Of a stretch of 35,283 nucleotides of DNA, positions 22,719 through 35,252 are shown in pieces. The notes beneath the pieces were generated by a model. It saw only the letters and a list, made by a program, of their open reading frames with translations, had not been told where the DNA came from and did no database searches. The position numbers and the translations under genes were made by a program. The DNA is from Anaerophaga thermohalophila str. Valhall (GTDB lineage: Bacteria > Bacteroidota > Bacteroidia > Bacteroidales > Marinilabiliaceae), in contig NZ_AHZV01000003.1 in the NCBI RefSeq assembly GCF_000250735.1, forward strand, positions 1 to 35,283, given 5' to 3'. Position 1 is the first letter of the stretch, and each line of letters begins with the position of its first letter.

Positions 22719-23018
22719 TTAATCATCGGCGCGTTTAAATTTATCCCATGCCGATTTCCAGCTGGTCTTTAAATCTTCAAAAGCTTTATCTGCCCCGGTT
22801 CTTAGCTCTTTCCAGGCCTCTCCTGAAGAGTTTCTGATCTCTTCAAGTTTGGATTCAAATTTTGACTTCTTCTTTTTTAAATCTTCAATTTCCTTTTGGT
22901 ATTTGATTTTCAGATCGGCTTCGGCTTGACGCGCTTTTGCATCGAGTTTATCCAGATCGGCCTGGAGTTCCTTGATTTTTGCATTGAACTTTTCAATATA
23001 AGCATCCTTGTTTTCCAT
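22719..23018 (-). CDS. Coiled-coil protein, Sll1863-like stress-response family
   Basis: A 99-residue, highly charged helical protein without signal peptide or membrane segment. Residues about 5-65 show heptad patterns (YIEKFNAKIKELQADLDKL, KKKKSKFESKLEEI) and the end has EAWKELRTGADKAFEDL and SWKSAWDKFKR, features of small coiled-coil proteins annotated as Sll1863-type stress response proteins. The function is not known. The start ATG at 23018 is the only one that keeps the first heptads. It stands alone, between two repeats. Confidence 0.7.
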   Translation of the reverse strand: MENKDAYIEKFNAKIKELQADLDKLDAKARQAEADLKIKYQKEIEDLKKKKSKFESKLEEIRNSSGEAWKELRTGADKAFEDLKTSWKSAWDKFKRADD

Positions 23019-23642
23019 AACTTTTTGTTTTTATTTTTTGTGATTACAACAACAGTGCGTCAAATAAACCTAAACGCAAAGACGCAGAGTATTAGAAAAA
23101 AGTTAATAGTCAATTATTTTAAACCCTGGGTTTTAAATATACAAAATAGTTCCCAATTTTTCTGTTAAAGTATTTTAATAATTTGTAAGTCAATTGTTTG
23201 GAATTTTACATGATCAATTACCAATTAACCAATTAACCAATTACCAATTACCAATTACCAATTACCAATTAACCAATTACCAAATTAACAAACCTGCCAA
23301 TTCCTGCAGGGCAAACGGCGGAACTGAACGAACAAAACCCGGAACAAGCACCCGGCAACCAGCCACTCCTCATAATAAGAATTCAGCGTCTCTGTATCTC
23401 TGCATTTAAATCCTTCTTATTACATATTTTCGTTGTGACGAATTCATGTATCCCCGTGTCAGCCTATTATTTTTTTCTAATTTTAAGCCCACAAAATATG
23501 TGACCAACCTATACATTATGTACCTGGCATTGTTCAAACCCGATACTAAACTTTCAGGAGGAAATAAAATATCTGCTTTTGGTTTAATTTTTGGATGTAA
23601 CATTTTGCCAGCAATCGGGTTTAAGGATAAAAAAAATAGTTA
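23019..23642. other. Gene-free region with repeats
   Basis: Holds TAAACGCAAAGACGC near 23070, a composite heptamer repeat at 23213-23365, and AT-rich sequence to the M23 peptidase start. The open frame at 23446-23643 overlaps the peptidase start by one base and has no domain, signal or codon pattern I trust. I see no clear promoter. Confidence 0.5.
23213..23365 (-). repeat. Composite heptamer repeat, copy 2 (inverted)
   Basis: On the minus strand the order is GGCTGGTTGCCGGG, a core with GTTCCGCCGTTTGCC and GGAATTGGCAGGTTTGT, then about nine TAATTGG/TTAATTGG units. It matches 12727-12907 in order and in core sequence; only the CTGGTTG part is shorter. Confidence 0.7.
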
Positions 23643-25367
23643 ATGCGTAGAATTCATTGTTTATTATTGTCATTAGTATTATCGGTCATACAATTTTTCG
23701 ATATGGCTGCCCAGCAGCCACCGTCTCAGTGGCATTATCATTTTCCGCTGGATGAAGTAACCAAAGTGAGCGGAAGTTTTGGAGAAATCCGAAGTAATCA
23801 CTTTCATTCGGGTGTTGATTTTACGACAAAAGGCAAAACAGGCTGGCCTGTTTATGCTGCCGACGACGGTTATGTGTCACGTATTGCGGTTTCGCCCGGA
23901 GGATTTGGAAAAGCACTTTATATTTCTCATCCGAATGGTCTGACAACTGTTTATGCACATCTCGAATCTTTTTCCGACTCCATTGATTCGTTAGTGACTG
24001 CACTTCAATACGAGAGGGAATCCTTCTCAATCAATGAGTATTTCACTTCGGGACAAATTGATGTTTTGAAAGGTGAAATAATTGGTTTTTCCGGAAATTC
24101 CGGCAGTTCCGGTGGACCTCATTTGCATTTCGAGGTAAGAGAAACGGCTGGTCAGCGTCCTGTTGATCCCCTGATGTTTCCCAACCTGGTAAAAGACGAT
24201 ATCAGACCCCATATAGCTGGAGTTAAAATTTATCCGTTATCTGCCGATGCTTCTATTAACGGTAAACCTGAAGCCAGCTATTTTCCGGCTGTTTTTTATG
24301 ATGGTGCTTTTCATTTAAAACACAATCCGGACATTTCGGCGTCGGGTACCATCGGAATTGGGATTGATGTTCTTGATTATTATACCGGTTCCTGGCGCAA
24401 ATGCGGCATCCACAGTATTGATTTGAAGGTTGACAACAGAGAGGTTTATTCATTTGAAATCGATGGATTCTTTTTTCATAATACCCGTTATCTGAACAGC
24501 CATATCGATTACGCAGAAAAGGTAACTTCAGGCCGTACCATTCAGAAGAGTTTTGTCGATCCCTATAATCGCAATGATGTGTACGTAACCGATGAAAATC
24601 GTGGTGAAATTGTAATGATACCGGGGGACACAAAGCATTTGTCTTATGTGGTGAAAGACATTTCGGGGAATGAGTCCTCACTAAATTTCGAAATACATGG
24701 GGAGAAAGCTTTGACAACTTACGGTTATACGGATAAAAATGGCAATGTTTATATCGATGCATCGCAACCTTTTACATTCGGGCAGAACGGATATGTTGTC
24801 GAGTTCGATAAAGAAAGTTTTTACAGAGATATTCGGGGAGATATCAATATCAGAAAGTCTTTTGTGTCAATTACAGGAACTGCAATTTCAGTACTTGATA
24901 AAACCATTCCCGTACACAAAACGTTTGAAATAAAAATACCGGTGGATTCAATTAGTAACAAAACCGGTCTTTGTGGTGCAAAATTCGGAAGCAATCAGCG
25001 GCTGGAGTATGCAGGCGGACGAATTGAAGGTACGCATTTTGTAATATCAGCCCGGGAATGTGGAGAATATCTTTTAACGCGGGATACGGTTCCTCCCGAA
25101 ATATCGGTTATAAATCCGAGGAGTATGGATTACAGTAACCGTAATGAAATAACAGTCAGAATAAAAGATGAATTCTCAGGTATTGCTTCATATGACGCAA
25201 CCATTGACGGGAGATGGAGTCTTTTTGAATATGACGCAAAAAACAACCGTATAATTTGTAATTTGAAAAAAGTTCCGTTTCTTGAAAAAGGAACGCACCG
25301 GCTGGTAATTGAAATTACAGATGGTGCCGGAAATCCCGAAAAATTTGAAACCTCATTCAGGTATTGA
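23643..25367 (+). CDS. M23-family metallopeptidase (secreted)
   Basis: A 574-residue exported protein with signal peptide MRRIHCLLLSLVLSVIQFFDMAA. The LytM/M23 domain occupies about 35-180 with zinc ligands His55 and Asp59 in HFHSGVDF and His162 in GGPHLHFE, and His160 as catalytic partner, so it should be an active peptidoglycan or peptide endopeptidase. The C-terminal two-thirds are beta-rich, with EISVINPRSMDYSNRNEITV and SLFEYDAKNN, probably Ig-like. Its stop codon overlaps the possible TTG start of the following TPR gene, or leaves 8 bases to its ATG, so the three genes to 29499 form an operon. Confidence 0.9.
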   Translation: MRRIHCLLLSLVLSVIQFFDMAAQQPPSQWHYHFPLDEVTKVSGSFGEIRSNHFHSGVDFTTKGKTGWPVYAADDGYVSRIAVSPGGFGKALYISHPNGLTTVYAHLESFSDSIDSLVTALQYERESFSINEYFTSGQIDVLKGEIIGFSGNSGSSGGPHLHFEVRETAGQRPVDPLMFPNLVKDDIRPHIAGVKIYPLSADASINGKPEASYFPAVFYDGAFHLKHNPDISASGTIGIGIDVLDYYTGSWRKCGIHSIDLKVDNREVYSFEIDGFFFHNTRYLNSHIDYAEKVTSGRTIQKSFVDPYNRNDVYVTDENRGEIVMIPGDTKHLSYVVKDISGNESSLNFEIHGEKALTTYGYTDKNGNVYIDASQPFTFGQNGYVVEFDKESFYRDIRGDINIRKSFVSITGTAISVLDKTIPVHKTFEIKIPVDSISNKTGLCGAKFGSNQRLEYAGGRIEGTHFVISARECGEYLLTRDTVPPEISVINPRSMDYSNRNEITVRIKDEFSGIASYDATIDGRWSLFEYDAKNNRIICNLKKVPFLEKGTHRLVIEITDGAGNPEKFETSFRY

Positions 25368-25375
25368 TCAGATAT

Positions 25376-27496
25376 ATGCGTAAAACATTATACCTTATTT
25401 CGTTATTTTTTGTACTGGGCATCGGGAATGTTCAATCCCAGATAGATACTGACCGGATGACCATAATTGGGAGGAATGCGCTCTATTTTGAGGACTATGT
25501 CCTTGCCATACAATATTTTAATCAGATAATAAGGGCTAAACCCTATCTTGCCGAGCCTTATTTTTACAGAGCGCTTGGCAAATATTATCTCGACGATTAC
25601 AGTGGTGCCCTAAACGATTGCAATGAGGCTTTGGAGAGAAATCCTTATCTAATTGATGCCTACAATCTTCGCGGGATTCTATATCAGAATATGAAGAATC
25701 CGGAAGCTTCTATCAAAGATTTCAAGCGTGGCCTTGATATTGATCCGCAGAATATTAATCTGATGATCAACCTGGGTATTGCATATATCCAGACCGGGCA
25801 GTTCGATAAGGCCATAGAAACCTATACCGAAATACTGGATACTTCGCCTAAACTTGTCAGGGCTTATTTAAACCGTGGACTAGCGAAATTTTCTGCCAGC
25901 GACACCACCGGGGCATTGGAAGATTTCTCAAAAGCCATCGAAGTTAATCCTTATATTCCTGATGGTTATGTAAATCGTTCAATGACAGAGTATTATCAGG
26001 GCAATTTTGAGGCTGCCCTGGCCGATATCAATGAAGCGATAAAACTGCGTCCCGATGAGTCTTCTTTTTACATGAACAGAGGAATTATTCGCTACCAGCT
26101 GGATGATTTGCGGGGTACAATGGAAGATTTCGATAAGTTCGTGGAGATGGAACCCCGTAATGCTATGGGATATAACAACCGTGGCATTTTGCGTGCCGAA
26201 ATTGGTGACCTTGACGGTGCCATTGACGATTTCTCCCGTGTTTTGGCCTTACGGGGAGATGATCTTCCAACTCTCTATTACAGGGCGATGCTTTATAAAG
26301 AAAAGGGTGAATTCAGAAAAGCGTTGTCAGATTTTAATATTGTTGCTGATGCTTATCCTGACTTTGCTCCGGTTTATTACAACAGGGCGGAAGTGAAACA
26401 GGCCCTTGGTCAAACCGAGGCAGCACAGCTCGACTATAACACAGCCATGAAGATTGAGATGGACAGAAGAGAAAAGATTGACGAATCGGCATCTCAACAA
26501 ATAACTGCCAGAGATGAAGAAGAAAAAGACACACCACGTAAACATAAGGAGACCCGGAAAGAAGACGACAGAAACATCCGGAACTATGACAAAATTGCCG
26601 TATTAGACGATTTTGGTACCGACCAGCCGGAACAGCTTACACCACATTCTTTGCGCGGCAAAATTCAAAACCGGAATATCATGGTCGACTTGCAACCCCC
26701 CTTTGGTATTTCTTTCTTCCCCGGTGATACACTGGTACACAGGGTACGCTATTTTGAGAGAGACGTTGAACGGTTGTCTGGTTTTCTTCTTTTTGAGCGT
26801 CCTCTTGAAATTACCAACGTAACAAAAGAACCCGGCAGGAAAATATCAGCAGCTATATTTGAAACCATATCAAAACTGGATCAAAAAATTGATACTGCTT
26901 CATCTGATACAGACAGAATACCCTTCCTTATGGAACGTGGACTTCTCTATATGGATGTTTTAAACCTGAACAATGCAATCGACAATTTTAACCGGATCAT
27001 CAATATTGACCCGGATCATTATATTGCCCGCTTTGCCAGAGCTTTCACCAGATACAAGATGGTGCAGACCGTAAACGAGATGAGCACCAAAGAAATTCAG
27101 GATGAAGATCCTATGGCTGTTTCGGAGGCCGGAGACGAACTCAGTCAGCAGACCATTCTTGACTATAACATGATTATTGACGATCTTGAAAAAGTAGTAG
27201 AAATTGAACCCGAATTCGAATTTGCATGGTTCAATCTTGGCTATATGAGCAGCGTTCTTCGTAACTTTGAAGAGGCTGTTGAGTTCTATTCCAAAGCTAT
27301 TGAAAAGAACAGTGATTTTGCTGAAGCCTATTTTAACAGAGGGTTGGTAAGAATTTTTCTTGGTAAGACATCCGAAGGTACGCTCGACCTGAGTAAGGCT
27401 GGCGAGTTAGGAGTTTATGAGGCATATAGTGTGATAAAACGTTACGGCTCTTATGAGGTGGAACAAAACATTGAAGAAAAAGAAGAGCAGCGATGA
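25376..27496 (+). CDS. Secreted/periplasmic TPR protein
   Basis: A protein of 706 residues from the ATG at 25376; that start gives the signal peptide MRKTLYLISLFFVLGIGNVQSQ, whereas a TTG at 25364 would add four residues. The body is a row of tetratricopeptide repeats, about ten in the first 360 residues (for example AIQYFNQIIRAKPYLAEPYF, ALNDCNEALERNPYLIDAYN, AIETYTEILDTSPKLVRAYL), then a charged linker (about 370-420, DEEEKDTPRKHKETRKEDD), a non-TPR part and a second TPR group near the end. Such proteins scaffold complexes in the envelope. It overlaps the helicase gene by 4 bases (ATGA), which suggests coupled translation. Confidence 0.85.
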   Translation: MRKTLYLISLFFVLGIGNVQSQIDTDRMTIIGRNALYFEDYVLAIQYFNQIIRAKPYLAEPYFYRALGKYYLDDYSGALNDCNEALERNPYLIDAYNLRGILYQNMKNPEASIKDFKRGLDIDPQNINLMINLGIAYIQTGQFDKAIETYTEILDTSPKLVRAYLNRGLAKFSASDTTGALEDFSKAIEVNPYIPDGYVNRSMTEYYQGNFEAALADINEAIKLRPDESSFYMNRGIIRYQLDDLRGTMEDFDKFVEMEPRNAMGYNNRGILRAEIGDLDGAIDDFSRVLALRGDDLPTLYYRAMLYKEKGEFRKALSDFNIVADAYPDFAPVYYNRAEVKQALGQTEAAQLDYNTAMKIEMDRREKIDESASQQITARDEEEKDTPRKHKETRKEDDRNIRNYDKIAVLDDFGTDQPEQLTPHSLRGKIQNRNIMVDLQPPFGISFFPGDTLVHRVRYFERDVERLSGFLLFERPLEITNVTKEPGRKISAAIFETISKLDQKIDTASSDTDRIPFLMERGLLYMDVLNLNNAIDNFNRIINIDPDHYIARFARAFTRYKMVQTVNEMSTKEIQDEDPMAVSEAGDELSQQTILDYNMIIDDLEKVVEIEPEFEFAWFNLGYMSSVLRNFEEAVEFYSKAIEKNSDFAEAYFNRGLVRIFLGKTSEGTLDLSKAGELGVYEAYSVIKRYGSYEVEQNIEEKEEQR

Positions 27497-29499
27497 ACGA
27501 ACTGCCCGTAAATATGGATTTGGATAATGTTGAATTCCAAAATGCGCTTCAACTGATCCAATATACCAATTCGTCGGTATTTCTGACAGGACGTGCCGGT
27601 ACGGGAAAATCTACGTTTTTACGCTATATCTGCGAAAATACGCATAAAAAGCATATTGTGGTGGCGCCAACAGGTATTGCGGCTATTAATGCCGGTGGTG
27701 TTACAATGCATTCCTTTTTTAAAATACCATTTCGCCCAATTCTTCCCGATGATCCGGATCTTTCCACCAAAGACGGCCGTATTTTTGATTTCCTGAAATA
27801 CAATAAGGAAAAGATCAAGCTTATTCGGGAGACCGATTTGCTTATTATCGATGAAGTATCCATGGTAAGGGTCGATATTCTCGATTTTATTGACCAGGTA
27901 CTGCGTGTTTACACAAAGAATAAAACCTTACCTTTTGGTGGCAAACAGGTACTGATGGTGGGAGATGCTTTTCAGCTTGAACCGGTAGTCAAATCGGACG
28001 ACTGGAAAATACTCAGCCGGTTTTACAAGTCGCCTTTTTTCTTTTCGGCCCGTGTATTCTCACGTATCCCGTTGGTCCAAATTGAATTAAAGAAGGTTTA
28101 CCGCCAAAATGATGAAGGCTTTGTTCGGATGTTGGACAAAATAAGAGTAAATTCGGCTACTCCCAAAGATATTTCGCGGATTAACGAGCGTCTTGACAGG
28201 AATTTTGATCCACCTGCCCATGACTTGTTTATTACACTGGCTACAAGGCGCGATACTGTGAATTATATAAACGACAAGAAACTTGACGAACTACCGGGCG
28301 ATATGTTTACTCTTACCGGTGAAATTCAGGGTGAATTCCCGGATTCGGCTTTGCCAACACTGCGTGAACTTGTTTTAAAGGAGAATGCACAGGTGATGTT
28401 TGTAAAAAACGACCCGCAACGCAGATGGTATAATGGAACACTGGGTCTTGTAGAGGATATCGATGAGGAAGGCATCTATGTCCGAACCGGGGACGACCAG
28501 ATTCATCTGGTTACAATGGAGAAGTGGCTCAATTTGAGATATCGCTACGATGAAAAGAACAATCGCATTATCGAAGAGGAGATAGGCTCCTTTACCCAGT
28601 ATCCGCTTCGGCTTGCCTGGGCAATTACAGTGCACAAAAGTCAGGGTTTAACATTCGATAAAGTGGTTATCGATTTCAGTGGTGGTGCTTTTGCAGGAGG
28701 TCAGCTTTATGTGGCACTAAGCCGGTGCCGCTCGTTGAACGGTATTGTGCTGAAAACACCTGTTACTTCACGGGATATTATCATCAATCCACAGGTTCAG
28801 GAGTTTGCCCGGTCCGCTAACGACCAGAAACTAATCCGCGAAGAACTGACTAAAGCAAAGGCCGATATGTTGTATGTTTCGGCTCTGAAAAGTTTCCGTC
28901 AGGGAAATTGGCTGGAGGCCGCACGGGAGTTCGCAAAAGCAGTAGGTTATCGCAAGGACGATCTTTTAAAGCCTGAAATCCAGCGATTCATGGCATCTCA
29001 GATGACCTTTGCTAACCGCCTTAAAGCCAAAATTACCGAGTTAGAGAATGAACTGGCCCGGCAACAAAAGAATGTTGAGGAGTTTGCTCGTGAATATTTC
29101 CTGATGGCCAATGAATGTGAGGTAAAATTTAACGACCAGCGAAGTGCCCTGGCTAATCTGAATAAAGCGTTAAGTCTGAATCCTAAATTTGTGGATGCTT
29201 TGGTTCGACGGGGTAACCTTTTAACAAAAACCGGTGATCTGGAAAGTGCTGAAAGAGACTTTTCTGCTATTTTGAAAATAAAACAAAGGCATTTCGGAGC
29301 TCTTTACGGACGTGGAAAAGTTCGCTTTCAATTGCGACATTTTTCCGGTGCGTATCAGGATTTCCTCGAAGCTTCCAATCTTCAGCAATCCGATCCCGAT
29401 GTTTACAAAAACCTTGGTGATGTTTGTGCCCGTCTGGGAGAAATGGATAAAGCCCAAACTTACTGGAATATTGCTGCCAGCCTTGATGATGAGGAGTGA
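27493..29499 (+). CDS. PIF1-like helicase with C-terminal TPR repeats
   Basis: A 668-residue superfamily 1 ATPase. Walker A is GRAGTGKST (residues 33-41), the following VAPTGIAAINAGGVTMHSFF is typical of PIF1/RecD, Walker B is LLIIDEVSM (Asp120, Glu121), motif III is VLMVGDAFQLEPV, motif IV-like VYRQNDEGF, and motif VI region RLAWAITVHKSQGLTFDKVV with ALSRCRSL. So a 5'-3' DNA helicase is likely. From about residue 455 the protein changes to TPR-like helices (YVSALKSFRQGNWLEAAREF, ALANLNKALSLNPKFVDAL). A helicase/TPR fusion translated with two exported proteins is an odd combination: it must remain cytoplasmic. Confidence 0.88.
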   Translation: MNELPVNMDLDNVEFQNALQLIQYTNSSVFLTGRAGTGKSTFLRYICENTHKKHIVVAPTGIAAINAGGVTMHSFFKIPFRPILPDDPDLSTKDGRIFDFLKYNKEKIKLIRETDLLIIDEVSMVRVDILDFIDQVLRVYTKNKTLPFGGKQVLMVGDAFQLEPVVKSDDWKILSRFYKSPFFFSARVFSRIPLVQIELKKVYRQNDEGFVRMLDKIRVNSATPKDISRINERLDRNFDPPAHDLFITLATRRDTVNYINDKKLDELPGDMFTLTGEIQGEFPDSALPTLRELVLKENAQVMFVKNDPQRRWYNGTLGLVEDIDEEGIYVRTGDDQIHLVTMEKWLNLRYRYDEKNNRIIEEEIGSFTQYPLRLAWAITVHKSQGLTFDKVVIDFSGGAFAGGQLYVALSRCRSLNGIVLKTPVTSRDIIINPQVQEFARSANDQKLIREELTKAKADMLYVSALKSFRQGNWLEAAREFAKAVGYRKDDLLKPEIQRFMASQMTFANRLKAKITELENELARQQKNVEEFAREYFLMANECEVKFNDQRSALANLNKALSLNPKFVDALVRRGNLLTKTGDLESAERDFSAILKIKQRHFGALYGRGKVRFQLRHFSGAYQDFLEASNLQQSDPDVYKNLGDVCARLGEMDKAQTYWNIAASLDDEE

Positions 29500-29501
29500 T
29501 T

Positions 29502-30116
29502 TTAATTATCAGGATTGTTAAATACAGGCATCGAAATATTATACCGGATTGACAATAATCGTATAGAAATTATTATACCTACCGTGAGTATCTCGTTGAC
29601 TGGAAGCGGAAGTCCTACCCAACGAAAAAGCAAATAAAATAAAGCACCAGTGATACAGGCAGTTGCATAAATTTCCTTGTGAAAGATCAAGGGCACTTCA
29701 TTCGTGAGTGTATCGCGAATGACGCCTCCAACTACAGCCGATGTCATTCCCATAATGACTGCTACTGCCGGATTAACACCAAGATTCAAAGCTTTTTCCA
29801 GTCCAATAATTGTAAAAACACCTATTCCAATAGTGTCAAATAGGAATAACGTTTTTCTTAGTTTTGCAACAAACTTTCGAAAAATGAAAGTGATTATGAA
29901 TCCTGATGATATTGCAATTAAATAACCGTACCCTTGCAGCCAGGAGACAGGAGTCACACCCAATAGCAGATCGCGTATCGTGCCACCGCCAATTGCTGTC
30001 ACTACCCCTATAAACATCGCTCCGAACAAATCCAATCTTTTGCTTCCTGCAGTTAATACACCACTTATAGCAAAGACCATCGTGCCTATATAGTCGAGCC
30101 AGATAATAACTTCCAT
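29502..30116 (-). CDS. TRIC-type (UPF0126/YicG) cation channel protein
   Basis: A 204-residue membrane protein with about seven hydrophobic segments and two repeated units, each with a G-rich signature: GAMFIGVVTAIGGGTIRDLLLG and AVIMGMTSAVVGGVIRDTLTN. That duplicated GGGxxRD pattern is the trademark of the prokaryotic TRIC (trimeric intracellular cation channel-like) family. It probably forms trimers in the inner membrane and passes monovalent cations. The gene is convergent with the helicase gene, with only two bases between their stops. Confidence 0.9.
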   Translation of the reverse strand: MEVIIWLDYIGTMVFAISGVLTAGSKRLDLFGAMFIGVVTAIGGGTIRDLLLGVTPVSWLQGYGYLIAISSGFIITFIFRKFVAKLRKTLFLFDTIGIGVFTIIGLEKALNLGVNPAVAVIMGMTSAVVGGVIRDTLTNEVPLIFHKEIYATACITGALFYLLFRWVGLPLPVNEILTVGIIISIRLLSIRYNISMPVFNNPDN

Positions 30117-33655
<3,539 letters not shown>

Positions 33656-33762
33656 TATTCATTCGTGTATAATTTACTTAAGTTATTGGCTAATGGAACT
33701 CGCATGCAAGAACTTATACATGTTCTTATTGTGATAAACTTTGCCATGCTCGTTTCGTCAGT
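33656..33762 (-). repeat. START-abutting repeat, copy e (inverted, full)
   Basis: On the minus strand GACGAAACGAGC, TTTATCACAATAAGAACATG, TATAAGTTC, GCGAGTTCCATTAGCCAATA, ACTTAAGTAAATTATACACG, AATGAAT. It begins one base after the beta-galactosidase stop codon. Confidence 0.7.
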
Positions 33763-33854
33763 ATAAAAATTGCTTAGGTTATTCGTCTGTTGGAACTCGC
33801 ATAATTGATTTATACATGTTTTTTTGTGACAATCTGTATCAGGTTCGTTTCATC
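33763..33854 (-). repeat. START-abutting repeat, copy f (inverted)
   Basis: On the minus strand GATGAAACGAAC, ATTGTCACAAAAAAACATG, TATAAATC, GCGAGTTCCAACAGACGAAT, AACCTAAGCAATTTTTATAC. More diverged than copy e, to which it is joined head to tail. Confidence 0.6.
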
Positions 33855-33992
33855 AGTATTTTTATGAAATTTGAAGAACTGCATGATATTTTTGTTTATC
33901 TTGCAATGTTTTTGGCTTAAAAAAAGTGATAATTGATTGTCAGTTAACATGGCATTTATGATCCGGTCTCTTACGGTTTTTGGGAATACTTA

Positions 33993-34155
33993 GTGTCTGT
34001 CCATAAATTACCATTTGCTGTGTTACGCTCGCCGCCAAAATACTCATTTACGATGAGTAAACTCCGTTTTTGGCGGCTTTGCAAGCCTTGCAACTGGCAC
34101 TTTCTGAACAGACACACATATTGTAGAAATTTTTTGCGAGTTTATCGACACGCAC
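33993..34155 (+). mobile_element. MITE-like element, copy 4 (full)
   Basis: A 163-bp element from GTGTCTGTCC to GACACGCAC, flanked by TACTTA (33987-33992) and TACCTA (34156-34161), a 6-bp duplication with one change. It has the same internal hairpin. The long open frame that starts at its left end runs through into the following gene, but this is a chance frame. Confidence 0.72.
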
Positions 34156-34190
34156 TACCTAAGGATGCAAGCAAAGTAAAATTCACGCTT

Positions 34191-35252
34191 ATGAACCATA
34201 AAGAACGCGTTTTATCAGCTTTGAATCATGAAAAGCCTGATCGTGTCCCCGTATTTTATTGGGCCGTTCCCGAATTTACTGAGAAAATGATTGCCCAGAT
34301 GGGGTTTTCGGATAAAGACGAGATGCTGGAGCAACTAGGCATTGACTTTCGATGGGTAGAACCCGACTACGTAGGGAGGCCTTTGGTCGATAAAGAAAAT
34401 GGCCATAAAGCGGACATCTGGGGCGTTGAATATGATCTGGTTGGGAGAGGAGACTTGCGTTATTGGGAAGCCGTTAAATTTCCATTGCAGGGCATTACCG
34501 ATCCTGCTTACCTGGAGGATTATCCCTGGCCAACAACCGCGTTGTTCGATTTTTCGACATTACCCGGCCAATGTGAAAAATATAAAGATTATGCCATCAT
34601 GACAGCTCCCGGATATTCTTCTCCGGGGCTTTTTCGTATTATTCAGCGTTTGGTGGGAAGAGATACTTTTTTGGATGTGATGATGTATAACCCGCGTTTT
34701 TTCAATGTCCTGGTTGAAAAAGTCACAGCATTTTATATTGATTTCATAGATAAATTTTTTGAAGCAACAGGCGATAAAGTAGACCTTATCAGGATAGCAG
34801 ATGATTTCGGCGCCGATAGCGGATTAATTATCAGTTATGATGCATGGAACAACTATTGCCGGCCTGCCATTGAAAAGTTTGTAGATGTTCCGCGCAAGCT
34901 GGGGGTCAAGTTTTATATGCACAGCTGCGGAGGCGTCAGGAAACTTGTCCCGGATTTTATTTCGCTGGGTGCGGATGTGCTCGATCCTATTCAGACCAGG
35001 GCGGCTGGTATGGCCCCCGAAGGGTTAAAGAAAGATTTCGGGCAAATGATTACTTTCTCCGGCGGATTGGATGAAGAATTGCTTTTACGTAAGGGAACAC
35101 CTCACCGTGTGAAAGAAGGTGTGAAAGAGCTTCTGGATATTATGTCTCCAGGCGGAGGCTTTATCCTCGGTCCTTCGCATAAATTAAAAGTGGAAACGCC
35201 GGTTGAAAATGTGGTAGCAATGTATGAAGCTGTCAAAGAATACGGGGGATAA
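34191..35252 (+). CDS. Uroporphyrinogen decarboxylase-family protein (corrinoid methyltransferase-like)
   Basis: A 353-residue protein of the URO-D fold. I use ATG 34191 (MNHKERVLSALNHEKPDRVP, the usual N-terminus of this family); an in-frame extension to 33993 is encoded by the MITE-like element and should be discarded. Other features are RIADDFGADSGLIISYDAWN, FYMHSCGGVRKLVPDFI with a HxCG pattern like the zinc site of MtaA/MtbA methyltransferases, DVLDPIQTRAAGM and GGGFILGPSHKLKVETPVEN. Because the Arg-rich N-terminal substrate loop of true uroporphyrinogen decarboxylases is not seen, a methyltransferase acting with a corrinoid protein is more likely than heme synthesis. No corrinoid protein is in the window. 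Confidence 0.85.
   Translation: MNHKERVLSALNHEKPDRVPVFYWAVPEFTEKMIAQMGFSDKDEMLEQLGIDFRWVEPDYVGRPLVDKENGHKADIWGVEYDLVGRGDLRYWEAVKFPLQGITDPAYLEDYPWPTTALFDFSTLPGQCEKYKDYAIMTAPGYSSPGLFRIIQRLVGRDTFLDVMMYNPRFFNVLVEKVTAFYIDFIDKFFEATGDKVDLIRIADDFGADSGLIISYDAWNNYCRPAIEKFVDVPRKLGVKFYMHSCGGVRKLVPDFISLGADVLDPIQTRAAGMAPEGLKKDFGQMITFSGGLDEELLLRKGTPHRVKEGVKELLDIMSPGGGFILGPSHKLKVETPVENVVAMYEAVKEYGG

Noticed and set aside
22351-22722. A 123-residue open frame downstream of the tRNA gene
   Set aside because: It passes through a strong terminator hairpin and a MITE-like element, and has no recognisable domain.
18432-23088. TAAACGCA(A/G)AGACGC words at 18432 and 23070
   Set aside because: Only about 15 bases long; such words are scattered in many bacterial intergenic regions, so two copies say little.
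23446-23643. A 65-residue frame ahead of the M23 peptidase gene
   Set aside because: No domain, signal or coding pattern that I trust; it overlaps the peptidase start by one base.
33993-34190. N-terminal extension of the uroporphyrinogen decarboxylase-like protein
   Set aside because: It is encoded by the MITE-like element; the same peptide appears at the other copies. The family N-terminus begins at 34191.
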